Assembly: GCF_047948215.1 (NCBI RefSeq) | Contig: NC_134461.1 | Location: 129,032,512 to 129,096,511 of the forward strand | Length of the DNA stretch: 64,000 bases | Direction: 5' to 3' | Source of the DNA: Lycorma delicatula | Taxonomy: Eukaryota > Arthropoda > Insecta > Hemiptera > Fulgoridae | In this document: piece after piece, positions 1 to 11,547 of the stretch | Layout: each line of letters starts with the position of its first letter | Position numbering within the stretch: position 1 is the stretch's first letter | Notes under the pieces: generated by a model | The model's database searches: none | The model's input: the letters and a program-made list of their open reading frames with translations, nothing else | Told to the model about the DNA's origin: nothing | Program-made: the position numbers and the translations under genes

Positions 1-7
1 CAGTTAG

Positions 8-720
8 TATGATAACTGTAGTGAACAGTGAAGTTTCTTAGTGCCTCATAAGTATGTAAATGATTTAGACAGGTTTTGTTATGTGTGTGGTGAGTTCACT
101 ATAAAATCACATAAGAAAAACATTACATCTTTAATTATAAAAACTAATAAACTGTACTTTGACAGTAAAATCATTGATCAGGTTAATAAATGGGCTCCTC
201 ATATAATATGTAGTAACTCTGCAGTCAACCTAAGAGGTGGTTGAAGGCCATGAAAGGCTTTGCCATTTGGTTTACCTATGGTTTAACATGAAACAATAAC
301 AAAACCATTTTCACTTGATCACTTGTTCTTTCTGTTTAATTAATTTCTAAGAACCCTAAATACACTGTACTCTATCCTTCATTGTCATCTGCACTCAGAT
401 CTGTTCCTCAATGAACCCATTCCAGTTCCCAAGGTTCCTGTAAACGTTTTTCATAAAAACAGTGATGAAGACACAAACATGGAAGAAGACAATCATGATT
501 CAAACTTTGAATTAGAATCCAGTGAGCCACATCTTATTTCACAAGGGGAGCTATAAGAGATATAAACTTTCCAAGCTGAATTTGTTGGCTCAAGATAGCA
601 AGATTGGAATTTAAAAAATACAAAAAATGCAGACTATCAGCCTAAGATGACTGAAGGCTTTTTCCAGTACTTTGCAGAAGAAAATTACTTAGTTTATTGT
701 ATAATTATTGATGAGCTTAT
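8..720 (+). pseudogene. Decayed copy of a dispersed arthropod gene family of unknown function
   Basis: Three separated stretches read as one degraded protein. The first (41-244) has a paired-cysteine start, CYVCGEF, followed by a W-x-PH-x-x-C element. The middle (about 385-540) reads LNEPIPVPKVP, then an acidic stretch ending SSEPHLISQGEL. The third (about 640-720) reads FFQYFAEENYLVYC. From memory, this order matches a large family of uncharacterised, repeat-like arthropod proteins (cysteine-pair N-terminus, acidic linker, then an EENNLVYC-like segment). Stops follow the first block (TGA near 242) and the EL at about 556 (TAA), and frame changes separate the blocks, so it cannot be translated intact. 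The C-terminal part is missing and the sequence changes character after 720. The function of the family is unknown to me, and the family may itself be mobile-element derived. Confidence 0.55.
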
Positions 721-721
721 G

Positions 722-960
722 TTACAATCAGGGCTAGGGAGATTGTCTCCATGTCTAGGGTGTACTGGTCCACCCACATGCAAGAGTGGGGGGTCGGAGC
801 TACCTTATGATGGTATGGCGGACCCTCAAGATGTGAGATGGGTCATGTCGGGTAAACACCAGATGTGTTTCACACATCTGGTGTGTGTGTGTGTGTGTGT
901 GTGTTTATTGATGTGTGTAAACATAAACCAGTTAGGACATTTTCAAATAAGTTTAATATA
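722..960. repeat. GC-richer repeat segment with hairpin and (GT)n
   Basis: This block is less AT-rich than its surroundings. It contains a perfect 11-bp inverted repeat (arms 857-867 and 873-883, 5-base loop) whose right arm merges into a (GT)12 microsatellite at 881-904. The open frame at 647-961 runs across the boundary with the preceding pseudogene and reads through the GT tract as alternating Val/Cys, so I do not treat it as a gene. Confidence 0.5.
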
Positions 961-1843
961 ATTGAAAAAGAAAATGGTAATATATTTCTAATGTTAAACT
1001 ATTTGGCATAGATTAAATTAAATTTATATTCCATTAAACTATAACTTTATAGAAAGGGTATACATATTTTTTCCAATGACAAATACTTACCGTTATGAAA
1101 TGTTCTAGGTTGTTTTACAAACATATCGTAAATGAAATTCAAATTGCAATGCATCTTGGTTAATTTTGATATTAATATTTAAAAGTTAATTATACTCCCA
1201 ATAGAGAGAATAAGTATTTTTTTATAATTAACTATATATCATAACAATCATGTTAGAAGACAAATAAATATAAAATTTCATTTTTTTTCTTTTCAAATAA
1301 ATTAATTATGTGTAACAATGTACTGATTCATTAAATTTAAATAATTAATGAATAGAATAAGAAATATTAATCATTTCAATTTTAAAATTTGTGTGGTAAA
1401 ATTATTTCAATTAATCTCATTATTTACTTTATTGATATATAAATGTGAAAAACAAAATATTTAGGAATAACTTTATAGAAATAGAACAAATAACCAGTAA
1501 AAGATCTCAGTCATCTTAATTAGGATAGATCAGTAGATAATAGTCGAGACATTTTCATAGAATGCGGTATATAAATGAAAATATTTGTGCATGAAATAGC
1601 TAGCGGCTGGCCGGAACAAAAATGGTAATTATAGTATTTTAAAATTGTTGTAACTACATTATTTTATGTTATTAATACTTATATAAGTAGGATAGACTAT
1701 AAGTACAGAAGAAACCTTGGTTTGGTTCTTTGGGTTAGTTGGTATTACCAGTATATTTTGTTGTTAGTTACGCATATAGTAGTTAGTCCAAACTTTAAAT
1801 GTTTTTACGATTACATTATATTCAATTTTAGCGTAATTATTAC
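961..1843. other. AT-rich non-coding stretch
   Basis: I see no coding trace, no terminal repeat and no recognisable repeat family here. The sequence is low-complexity A/T with short poly-A and poly-T runs. Confidence 0.6.
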
Positions 1844-3186
1844 CATTATTATTATTTTTTTTTTGTCTTCAGTCATTTGACTGGTTTGATGCAGCTCTCC
1901 AAGATTCCCTATCTAGTGCTAGTCGTTTCATTTCAGTATACCCTCCACATCCTACATCCCTAACAATTTGTTTTACATATTCCAAACGTGGCCTGCCAAC
2001 ACAATTTTTTCCTTCTACCTGTCCTTCCAATATTAAAGCGACTATTTCAGGATGCCTTAGTATGTGGCCTATAAGTCTGTCTCTTCTTTTAACTATATTT
2101 TTCCAAATGCTTCTTTCTTCATCTATTTGTCACTTTATCCACCCGTCTGATTTTTAATATTCTCCTATAGCACCGCATTTCAAAAGCTTCTAATCTTTTC
2201 TTCTCAGATACTCCGATCGTCCAAGTTTCACTTCCATATAAAGCGACACTCCAAACATATACTTTTAAAAATCTTTTCCTGACATTTAAATTAATTTTTG
2301 ATGTAAACAAATTATATTTCTGACTGAAGGCTCGTTTAGCTTGTGCTATTCGGCATTTTATATCGCTCCTGCTTCGTCCATCTTTAGTAATTCTACTTCC
2401 CAAATAACAAAATTCTTCTACCTCCATAATCTTTTCTCCTCCTATTTTCACATTCAGTGGTCCATCTTTGTTATTTCTACTACATTTCATTACTTTTGTT
2501 TTGTTCTTGTTTATTTTCACGCGATAGTTCTTGCGTAGGACTTCATCTATGCCGTTCATTGTTTCTTCTAAATCCATTTTACTCTCAGCTAGAATTACTA
2601 TATCATCAGCAAATCGTAGCATCTTTATCTTTTCCCCTTGTACTGTTACTCCGAATCTAAATTGTTCTTTTAACATAATTAACTGCTAGTTCCATGTAAA
2701 GATTAAAAAGTAACGGAGATAGGGAACATCCTTGTCGGACTCCCTTTCTTATTACGGCTTCTTTCTTATGTTCTTCGATTGTTACTGTTGCTGTTTGGTT
2801 CCTGTACATGTTAGCGTTCTTCTATCTCTGTATTTGAACCCTAATTTTTTTAAAATGCTGAACATTTTATTCCAGTCTACGTTATCGAATGCCTTTTCTA
2901 GGTCTATGAACGCCAAGTATGTCGGTTTGTTTTTCTTTAATCTTCCTTCTACTATTAATCTGAGGCCTAAAATTGTTTTCCTTGTCCCCATACTTTTCCT
3001 GAAACCAAATTGGTCTTCTCCTAACACTACTTCCACTCTCCTCTGTATAGAATTCTTGTTAAGATTTTTGATCCATGACTAGTTAAAACTAATTGTTCTG
3101 TATTCTTCACATTTATCTGCCCCTGCTTTCTTTGGTATCATGACTATAACACTTTTTTTGAAGTCTGACAGAAATTCCTCTTTTTC
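1844..3186 (-). pseudogene. 5'-truncated RTE-like non-LTR retrotransposon (reverse transcriptase)
   Basis: Read on the minus strand this is a LINE reverse transcriptase running to its 3' end. In order: IDLEKAFDNVDW (first catalytic Asp, about 2900), RKGVRQGCSLSPLLFNLY (about 2730), LRFADDIVILAES (the FADD active site, about 2600), CYLGSRITKDGRSRSDIK (about 2415), and SVALYGSETWTI (about 2230). The 3' end is a conserved non-coding block finishing in a T/ATT run on the plus strand (1845-1864), which is the element's A-rich tail. The frame is broken between 2677 and 2781 and again near 3040-3080. The 5' part, including the endonuclease, is absent beyond about 3186, which is usual 5' truncation. 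A second, shorter copy lies at 53.2 kb. Clade assignment to RTE-like is from motif style and could be refined. Confidence 0.88.
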
Positions 3187-3194
3187 ATAAATAT

Positions 3195-3458
3195 TATTAT
3201 TATTAATTAATTTTATTTTATCTTTTATGTATATTTTGCGTTTTATTCTATTGTATAATTTATCTATTACGTTTTTATTATATCCGTCGGTTGTGGCGAT
3301 GTATTTGATAATATGTAATTCATTCTTTAATTTTATATTATCGTTTTTTAAATATTTTAGTACTCTATATGTTAGAACATCAAATTTAGCCGTCTTTTGG
3401 TTCCAAGAATGAAACGAACTGCAAAGGATTACTGTGTCTTGTTTGGTGGTTTACTAAA
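3195..3458 (-). pseudogene. Penelope-like element reverse transcriptase fragment
   Basis: A minus-strand frame of about 85 codons stays open from about 3455 to 3195. It reads KQDTVILCSSFHSWNQK, then KFDVLTYRVLKYLK, then LHIIKYIATTDGYNKNVIDKL. This order (a Thr-Asp step, an S-x-H-P-like box followed by QK-x-A, then IIK-x-IA-x-x-x-GY and DKL) is how I remember the C-terminal part of Penelope-like reverse transcriptases, before the GIY-YIG endonuclease. Upstream RT motifs and the endonuclease are not visible. It abuts the LINE at about 3190, where an ATT-rich run lies, so the LINE may have inserted into it. Identity is from memory of the family. Confidence 0.6.
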
Positions 3459-3550
3459 AATGTCAGTATTTGTTATATTTTTACGCAAATATCACGATTT
3501 TATTACAATTTCATGTAATGTTTTGATTAATGTTATAAATAGGACGAATA

Positions 3551-3600
3551 TGAAGCGTTCCTGAAGATGGAATTTAATTCCGAAAGCGTTTGAAGGCGTC
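3551..3600 (+). ncRNA. Hammerhead-like / Penelope-terminus motif, degenerate
   Basis: CTGAAGA (3561-3567) is followed by one T, a 4-bp helix GGAA/TTCC (3569-3572 and 3578-3581) with loop TTTAA, then GAAA (3582-3585). This is the spacing of the CUGANGA - helix II - GAAA core of a hammerhead ribozyme, apart from the extra T. The expected helix III does not pair well here, so this copy is probably inactive. CCTGAAGATGG...CCGAAA motifs are known to me from Penelope-like elements. A better copy lies at 8.5 kb. Confidence 0.35.
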
Positions 3601-5050
3601 AAATTCAATTTTTAGAAAATTTTTGGTAATAGTTTTTTTGTATATTAACTATAATTATATTTATAATTTATATCTATAGTTATAAGTAAAATGCTTGTAA
3701 TTTTAATGTGTAAAATATATCAATATGGAGAATGTTTAAAACGACCGGTATTAAACAGCATTATCGGGTTATTTCTCCAACCTGGTTATCAATATCAATA
3801 TCTCCTACTAATCTGAGTTATTTCTAGGTGAAAAACTTGCAAACGTTTGGGGGACGGGGAGAGAAAAGAAAAAAGTACCCCGCATTATGTTCCTTGCCGA
3901 TATTAAACTTTACTATAGCCAAAACTTTCGTCAAATCAAATTCGAAGATCGCTTACAGATTTTGTAAATTAAATTTTTTACAAAAAAGGCTGTTTGTCTT
4001 TCTGGTATCTTTTTTTGTTATTAAGAGAAGGAGCTTTAAAGGTGCGACAATGTCTGGCATACATTCCTTTAGATTTGTCCTTCGCTTTCAAGTCTCCAGG
4101 TAAAATAGTTTTTTCCATGATGATAAGTATGTCATATAGGCAAACGCTTCAAGTGGCTTGTCTCCACTTGGAAAGTCAATGCTTCTGGCATTATAACTGT
4201 TTGAGGGTTGCTCCAGAGTCCCTCGTGGAAACAACCTGTATGTATACACTCCAGAGAGAAAAGCTGTAAATATTGTATACAAGTCCATTTTTTTTTTAGA
4301 TTATAATCACAAACTGATCCCCAAAAAGAGTTAAAAACATTAAAAAAAACAAAAACATAAATATAAAATTAAAAACGAAATATCATCACCTATTAGCGGA
4401 TAACACTAAGCGTGCAAAATATTTTTTTACCGGTACGAAGGATAGGTAACCAACTATAACTACAATTTTTAACATGGGAACCGACTATTTTGAAACCCGC
4501 ATACTTGAGATCATTCAAAGTTTCAAATCCTGTACTGACCAAACTGTTGCTATGCAGAGATTACAATACAGTGATAATTTTTAAAAATTGAACAGACTTT
4601 AATTGTTATTTCTCACAATGAACACACTGGGGATAGACGGGAAGTATTCGGTGTTGTGACCGACTAGTATTTAATAAATAAGTAGATAAAAAAGCAAATA
4701 GCTTAATGCTCATCGAAATAAATAGGTAATGATTAAAATTGAACGTATAAAAAGAATATAGAGCAAAAAATGTTTAGAGGTAATTATTATTTATTAAAAT
4801 TTTTTTGCGTACCTACAATGACTCGTCACCAGTCGGTTGGTGATTAGATAAGGTGATAAGGAAAAACAGGAAAAGCTAGTGGACACAAAGAAGCCAGCCG
4901 TCTATATCTGAATCGCTGCCATCGGTCAGTATATATCACGCTATGTACAGTATATACAGTTCAAATGAAAGGCTTAAAGGTTAATGTTGCTTGGTGTATG
5001 TGTAGTGAAATAAATACGCATTGAAACTCTCTTGATATAAAGTGATTTGA
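3601..5050. other. Non-coding stretch, unassigned
   Basis: Two overlapping plus-strand frames (3828-4103, 3994-4269) and one antisense frame (4088-4288) occur here, but none resembles a family I know and all are short for an AT-rich genome. The region 4020-4270 is somewhat less AT-rich and could be an old repeat. Confidence 0.5.
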
Positions 5051-5075
5051 CAGATTAAACATTTCATTTTATAAA

Positions 5076-5106
5076 TTAAAAGAGCTTGTTTTTCAAGCTC
5101 TTTTAA
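5076..5106. repeat. Perfect 13-bp hairpin with T5 loop
   Basis: Arms 5076-5088 and 5094-5106 are exact reverse complements (TTAAAAGAGCTTG and its complement) separated by five T residues. In a eukaryotic repeat-rich region this is most likely a small palindrome from a mobile element, not a bacterial-type terminator. Confidence 0.7.
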
Positions 5107-5319
5107 ATAAATTAAATTTACTTAAAAGTAATGATATGGAGAAATTTTTTGTAAATAATATTTTCTACATTTTAAAAATACTGAAGGAGTATAACGTTTA
5201 ATTAATTTACAGATATATCTACAAACAACAATTTAAAGGTTTTATACTCGTAATAACAAATAAAATTCGATATTTACATCAAGAAAAGTTTACATATTAC
5301 CATATTTTTGGAAAAAAAT

Positions 5320-6420
5320 GTTCAAAGTGATCATACTTAGCGTTACCTGACTTTACATCAGGCGGCTCAACGCCTTGACAACGTTTTGAACATTGTTGTC
5401 AACGGCATTGGTTTCTGTTGAATGTTCGCCTTCAGTTCATCGATACTGCGGGTGATTGATTCGTAAACCGTACTCTTCAACTAGCTCTGAAGGAAAAAAA
5501 TCGCAACTAGACAAAGCGAGGAATCTGAAAAATCCCAAATCAACAGTTTTCTGTTAACGGTTCGTTCCTCTGTAAAAACAGCAAGAACGATTATAAGAGT
5601 CGTTTGATATATAACAAGATGCTCCGTCTTTTTAAAGAAGACGTACTGTTTTTCACGATCTGTTAACTAACTGTAGAATCATTTTAAAATTGTACGGTAC
5701 ACTTCTGTATTGACAGTCCGGTTAAAAAAAATATTGACCTCGATACGATTATCGGAAACAGCACATCATACACCGATTTTCTCAGAGTGAAGCGGACGCT
5801 CAAACATTCGGTAAGGATTTTTAGCCGCCCAATACCTTGTATTTTGCGAATTAACAAGTCATAATAAATGAATCCGTCCTTCGACTTAAATGAAATTACA
5901 ACTTTGGGTCTATCTGATAATCGATTATGTCTTTGTGAAATTAATCGGTCGCAATAATTAAGACGTTTCTGTTTGTCTGTTGTGCAGTTTGTTTGCCTGT
6001 TTTGCGTAGTTTTTACACGATAAGGGTTCCGATTTAAGTTTTGAAGAATATTACGGCAAGAGCGTATTTTACATAATCTTGTTGTAATAATTTACCCTAT
6101 AGATTTTTTCGGACCGGCAGATATTGTTTTTTGAATACGGGCTATGGCCTACGGAGTCCTGACGAAAGGTTGCCTATTTGGTTTTGAGTTTGAAACCAAG
6201 TCCGTTGTGCGCCATTTTTTATCCGATTTTTTACGTATGTACTCTTTATCGGGATACTAACGTTCGAAATATATTTTACGTTTCTCTTGAAAGGATTCAA
6301 AACGGACATAAGCTTTCAAGATAGCAACCCTTTCCTCGATCGAATACCCTGTTTTAGGATAAACATAATTGTAAAGAACGAAACTATACTGCATTGTAGC
6401 AGGAACAGTTTACAACTGAC
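5320..6420 (-). pseudogene. Decayed Tc1/mariner-superfamily transposase
   Basis: Read on the minus strand from about 6400, the sequence begins with a helix-turn-helix-like start, YSIEERVAILKAYVRFES (about 6340), as in transposases of the IS630-Tc1-mariner superfamily. Many frame breaks later it ends with a CDFFL-like segment and LKSTVYESI followed by SIDELKANI (about 5420-5500). These are in the positions where related transposases carry the last catalytic Asp and the conserved tail. The middle is heavily damaged and I cannot recognise the first two catalytic residues. The layout is similar to the better preserved element at 28.5 kb but it is a different, older lineage. I could not identify convincing terminal inverted repeats. 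Confidence 0.6.
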
Positions 6421-7493
6421 AAAAATAGACGGTAGTAGCGAGTGACACAATCATTAGTGACGCTAGTAATAGCGGTGTTAAACGCGACGGTAAAATAACT
6501 GCAGTTCGAGCCGACTAGGTTCAATTTTAAGTTGCTCTCCCGGTATTAAAATAATGAAAAAGTTGCTTCAGAAGACCTTGAACCTTTCTCAAAAGTCTGT
6601 ATAAGTGTGTATTTATTAATACATCTATTCAAATATTAATTCTTTTAGGCCAGTTTTTTAAAAAGCGTGCTTAAATAAAAATTTATGAGTAAAAATCTTA
6701 GTATTCGTACTAAAAAATATATTAAAATTTTATAAAAATAGATAAGCATTTTTGAGAAAATTCGTTGTTGAAATGGCTATCGTTTATTTACAGTCCAAAA
6801 GTGGTAACTTTCGAATTAGGCTTGGTCGGTTACACGGGTGTTTTATTTACATTTTTCTCGTTATACGAGATAGTTTACATTGTTTTTACACCTCACTGTA
6901 CTGTAATTTTTATCCTCTATAGTAAACTGTTATTTTTATCGTTCATTAGTGTAATTACGATTATAAGAAACGGTATTTGTATTATAATTACTATAAACGT
7001 TAAAAGGTATATTTATAATAAAATGTCCTTGTTATCCTTGCGTTCGTTTGTAAATGTTACATAAATCAATAAGCTAATTGATCATCATAATTTATCCTCG
7101 TTTCACCCGGGATGGTCGGTAGCCGGTGTCAAGGTGACGTCTAATAATATTACATGTAATGATTTTATCTTAACAAAAAAAATCTCGATGCAGTCGTGCG
7201 TAAGCGTGATTGTGTGTTATTTTAAAATGAAATTATCGAATAAGTCGGTTAATTCTTTACGATATAATAGAATATATACTCGTACGATAAAGTTTATATT
7301 TATTAAAATTAAAAGTTAATGAATAGTAAAAAATTAATTTAAATTTCCACTAAGATTTGTAAAAGAAAATAATATATCATCTGGACTTGAATATCGGTAC
7401 AGCATGGATTTTTTTTTAGGCAAAAAATAAGGATTTTCCCCGACTTTTCTATTTATTCACTACTTAAAAAAATATTATTTAACCGTGTTAAAT
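6421..7493. other. Non-coding stretch
   Basis: The two frames here (6765-7064 and 7134-7319) encode Ile/Phe/Val-rich, compositionally biased peptides typical of chance AT-rich frames. No family resemblance, splice pattern or repeat was recognised. Confidence 0.5.
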
Positions 7494-7594
7494 ATCTGTG
7501 GTGAAGTGGTAGCGTTCCAGGCTTTCATCCGGAAAGTTTCGGATTCGAATCCCAGTCATGCGTAGCATTCTTCATACGCTACAAAATTTTTCCG
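7494..7594 (+). mobile_element. SINE-B, tRNA-derived head (partial copy)
   Basis: The copy has an A-box-like GTGAAGTGGTAGCGT, then CTTTCATCCGGAAAG and a B-box-like GGATTCGAATCCC (7550-7562), followed by the family-specific body CATTCTTCATACGCTACAAAA. The same arrangement occurs at 11.5, 41.4 and 59.0-59.3 kb. It therefore carries an RNA polymerase III internal-promoter layout and is a dispersed retroposon, not a functional tRNA gene. The 3' tail found in the 59.0-kb copy is not evident. Confidence 0.75.
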
Positions 7595-8460
7595 TCCCCT
7601 TTCAAAAATTTCAAATTAATTTGGCGAATTAAAAAGAATAAATTTAAAAACGATGAATTTTCAAATCTATATATTCATAACCGGAGCTATTAAACATGAA
7701 TATTAATGATAAAATGGAATAAAAAATTTGTAATTTTATTTTATATTATTGTCACGTTACTTTTCCTGCAATTATTGTATATTTTATCTGATGTTAACAA
7801 AGTACTGTAGTCCATAAATAATTTTTTAGTAATTAAACGTAAAAAATAAAATTTAGTATGGGACTACTACATCACAAGTTCCCGTTGGGGGTAGGCAAGT
7901 CCCCCAATAAATAAAATTAATTTATTTCGCCTTACGGAAATACGCTTCCGTTGTCGTTTTTAATAAATTACTTTATAATTTTAAAAAATCTTCTCGCCGC
8001 TTTATTTAAAATACAATAAAAATATTTTCTTTTATGTAAACAATATTGTCTCTGTCAAAAAATATTTAGATAATATTAATTAAAAAATGGGGGTAAAATC
8101 ATTAAACTTTCTGTATCCCGCTAAACGTGTACATACAAATTTGTGGACTATAATTATTAAGGAAAGTAGTTTATAATGTAGTTTTATCGTTCGGTAATAT
8201 CTGATAGTCTCAAATATTCCTTTCTTTAGGTTAACTTTAACGTTTTTTTATTATAACATTTTTAACGTTGTGCCTTCAACAAAAAATTGTGTAACAGTGT
8301 AAAATTATTTAATAGAAACTATAAGAGTCGTTTGTTGACGGTTCCAAATGAAATTTATTTTTTCTTCTGTGTGTAAAATTAACATAATGATTTACTGACA
8401 TAAATAATTTTATTTCACTAAGCGTTTGGCACCGTCGGTATTAATACAATCGTATAAAAA
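7595..8460. other. AT-rich non-coding stretch
   Basis: No coding trace or repeat family was recognised. Confidence 0.5.
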
Positions 8461-8550
8461 TTAAATTTTCATTTACCAACAATTTAAAAAGAGTAAATCC
8501 CAGTACTTTCGGAGCTGTTACTCCATCTTCAGGGAGGTTAATTTAAATTC
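8461..8550 (-). ncRNA. Candidate hammerhead-like ribozyme motif (Penelope-type terminus)
   Basis: On the minus strand, CTGAAGA (8532-8526) is followed by one T, helix II GGAG/CTCC (8524-8521 with 8514-8511, loop TAACAG) and GAA. Helix III is AGTA/TACT (8507-8504 with 8495-8492), and then C (8491) is where cleavage would fall. The sequences outside (AATTTAAA near 8549-8542 and TTTAAATT near 8488-8481) can pair as the distal part of helix I across an internal loop. This is the hammerhead order C-U-G-A-N-G-A / G-A-A / U-H with one extra U before helix II. Hammerhead motifs are reported from Penelope-like elements. Activity is inference. Confidence 0.4.
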
Positions 8551-8985
8551 AAATCAATAATCGTTTTTATATTAAACTATTATATTAATAACAGAAGATG
8601 TTTACGTGCAAACTGAAGGATAACGGGTGATACATATCCCCCTATTCATTGTAGAACCTGAACAATAGTCCCTTGCTGCCGGGCCTTTCTTATTATCAGA
8701 CGGGTATTCGTTTATTTAATGTCGGTTATATATTTGTTTTATTTATTGACGGAATTGTGGATTGCATTCCGTTACAGATCAGTTTGAAATATCATTATTT
8801 GGGCTATCCTTCGGAGACTAGCAATGTATTTGCGTGTTCCTCCCGACGCGATTCGCCTTCAGTCCGTCCATGAAGGCCTGTTGTTACTTCACCGGCTTCA
8901 AATGCAGCCGAGTGAACGTAAAAGTCGCTAGCTTCTTCTTACGAAATCCTAATGCTCGTTGTAAAAAAAAAGGGTAATAAACTCC
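8551..8985. other. Unassigned stretch, less AT-rich at 8640-8940
   Basis: Around 8640-8940 the sequence has a more mixed composition and one plus-strand frame (8673-8873) with no recognisable family. It may be the body of the element that carries the motif at 8.5 kb, but I cannot show it. Confidence 0.4.
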
Positions 8986-9480
8986 TAAGAGATAATGAAT
9001 TATGCAAAAATTTAGTCTTTTGTTTGATTAAAATTTTGAGATACAACCCACGGTAACCGTAGTTTGGAATCAAAATAAAACGTCGACAATGTTGCGTATT
9101 CAGAAGTCCTCGAATAGAATTTCACTAAGGTCGGCTATTAAGCAAACTAAAGTTTATATATTAAGCTAACTATAACTAATGGACAGAAGCAAAAAAACAG
9201 GTTTATAATCCACCGTGAGTGAATGAAATCACTGAAATATATAACTGAAGTGATATACCCGCGTAATGAAGCCGAATAATTAGTACAAAACGCGATATTC
9301 AGTCCGGAAAATACAAAAAAAAAACAAAAAAAACTTATGCCAGCCGCCACCACTTTATGGAGGTTTAATTAAGACCAAACACCGATTTAAAGTATCTTAG
9401 CCACCTAAGAGACATTAAATTATGTGAATGAAAAATTTACCTACATTTTTAATAAAATTTTGAGATACAGAGTCCATAAA
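8986..9480 (+). repeat. Diverged direct repeat, 420-bp spacing
   Basis: A segment starting CTAAGAGATAATGAATTATG at 8986 recurs in diverged form at 9406 (CTAAGAGACATTAAATTATG). Both continue to the shared AAAATTTTGAGATACA, so about 65 bases are duplicated exactly 420 bases apart at the start. This suggests an old tandem duplication or two copies of one small element. Confidence 0.55.
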
Positions 9481-11329
9481 GTTCATATCTTCCTATCCTC
9501 TAGATCGATTGGAACTGAAATTAAAAGTTGTCCGTGCCCCAAATACAGAATTTATCGTACAAAGCTTCATCCAGAACGGTCCGTCTGGCCTTGTAATATG
9601 AAGCAAAAACACACTTGCATAGATCCATCCGAAGTTTTTCATCGCTAAACTTGTGTTTTTTGGTTAGAGATTACATTTGTTATGTTTGAAGGATTAATAT
9701 ATTCATAGTATTCTGTGGATCTATACAGCTTCAGAAAGTAAAAATAGAAATTTTCCGAAGTGTGATTATAACGACTGAATATGTGTTTTGCTTTTTAATG
9801 TATACTAACGTGCTGCATTTCTAGGCATTCTTTATGTAGCAGGATATGTGGGATGGTTTTTTGATAACCACGTTCCTAATTTGACACCCGTTAATAATCA
9901 TTTTATAACTTAATACGCCTGAAACAAATACACACACAAAAAAATAATTTTTTTTTTTTTAAGTTAAGCTCAATTTTGGACTTACCGATACAAAAAGGTA
10001 CGTCTCAGTATTGTTTCACTTACAACCACCAACAGCTTTAAGAGTTTTAATGAAAGATATCTGTTTACTATTTTTATTTATATAAATTATATTTTATATT
10101 TCACGTAATATTATAATTGACGTAATTGTTAATAGATGTACTATTGTACTTCTAAGTGTTAATGAATTTATATCAAGAGAACAATTACACCTCTGTGTAT
10201 TATAACGCTTGAAACATCAATAATTATTTAACTTTTTTAAATTTCATATTATATTTGAAGGGTGCAGGAGAAAAAGAGCCCATTTTTTTCTTTTTGTTTT
10301 ATTGCATATGAGAAAAATATAATATGCAACGCCCTGTTCATTTATTATAGTGAAAAACGAGCTCGGTTGCAAGTAAACAAACGTTTTGTAAATTTTCGTA
10401 CAGGCATAAAAAGGGATAGAATACTAAACATGTAAAGAAGGAGCTGTGCTATGGTCACAAGTTATTCTTTAAGCTTTGAAATTCATCATATTTTTTGAAG
10501 ATTTACTCAAAATAAAGTTTAGTTTTCAGTCAGCCTCATACAACAACTTAGTCGTTGTTAAACTGTGAACACGTGCTATATTTGCTGTAATTCAGTTTCA
10601 TTTTTAGTTAGTCGTTTTTAATTTATATAATCAGTAATACGAATAGCGACGAGAATGAAGGATACAGCTTAATATTGTTTCCGTTAAGAAAATCGCTTTG
10701 TTGTTTTTAAAATAAATCGGTGGGAAGATATGTCAAACAGTTTGGTAATTTATTAAAAGCGGTAACGAAAGCATAACGAGCCGAAGTATTGCGTTGAGTC
10801 GTTAAGTCGTGGATTGGTAAAGGCGGATACTGTTATTTTTGTAAAATAAGTTAGTGACCGTTCTTTTCGGCTAAGATTGCACGTTTACAAATAGAAATTT
10901 AATTTTCGAAATGTAGGTTTACACTATACATAATTATGGGCGCCAGATAATGATATAACAACCCATTTTTGTATCTAAAAACTCGGTCAGGTTATTTGAG
11001 GGTGCCGTAAGAGATGGAATTATGTTTTATACGTAGATATAATGAGTATTAATAATAACGAGGTAAGCGTTTTATTAGGACTCTTTAGAAAAAAACAGTA
11101 CGCTTTGAATAATCTACGAGAAATTGTCATTTAATAAAATACCCAGACATTTTGCTTTGTGGGCAACATCAATATTATCGTTATTATTAAAGGGAATTCT
11201 GTCGACGCAGTTAGAAATGTCTAAATCTTCTATTTGAGAAGCAAAAGAATAAATATTCATTTAAGAATTAACAGATAAGAATAAATATTCGTTTAGTTTT
11301 AAAAAGTAACAACTTATCTACCTCTACTG
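9481..11329. other. Non-coding stretch
   Basis: No coding trace. The frame at 9424-9648 is isolated and unlike anything I recognise. Poly-T and poly-A runs occur near 9940. Confidence 0.5.
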
Positions 11330-11343
11330 CAGACAGTAGAACC

Positions 11344-11508
11344 TTTCTTTTTCTGTTTAGCCTCCGGAACCACAGTAAGGTATTATTTCACAGGATGAAT
11401 GAGGATGATATGTATGAATGTAAATTAAGCGTAGTCCTGTACAGTCTCAGGTCGACCGTTCCTGAGATGTGTGTTTAATTGAAACCCAACCACCAAAAAC
11501 AGACCACC
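11344..11508 (-). mobile_element. SINE-A, 5'-truncated, with target duplication
   Basis: This is the 3' portion of the SINE-A family, reverse oriented. It carries the family blocks TTTCTGTTTAGCCTCCGG, the GGATGAATGAGGATGATATG stretch, and TGAAACCCAACCACCAAA. It is flanked by a perfect 14-bp direct repeat, CAGACAGTAGAACC, at 11330-11343 and 11509-11522, which is the target-site duplication. The tRNA-like head seen in the 36.2-kb copy is missing, so the insertion was truncated at its 5' end. Confidence 0.85.
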
Positions 11509-11547
11509 CAGACAGTAGAACCGCTTTTTTGTAACCTAACATAATAC

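Noticed and set aside
5076..5106. Rho-independent terminator
   Set aside because: The hairpin with a T-rich loop looks like one, but the window is eukaryotic and no gene is adjacent.
6765..7064. 99-codon hydrophobic frame that could be a membrane protein
   Set aside because: Composition is what AT-rich DNA gives by chance; there is no start context, splice pattern or family match.
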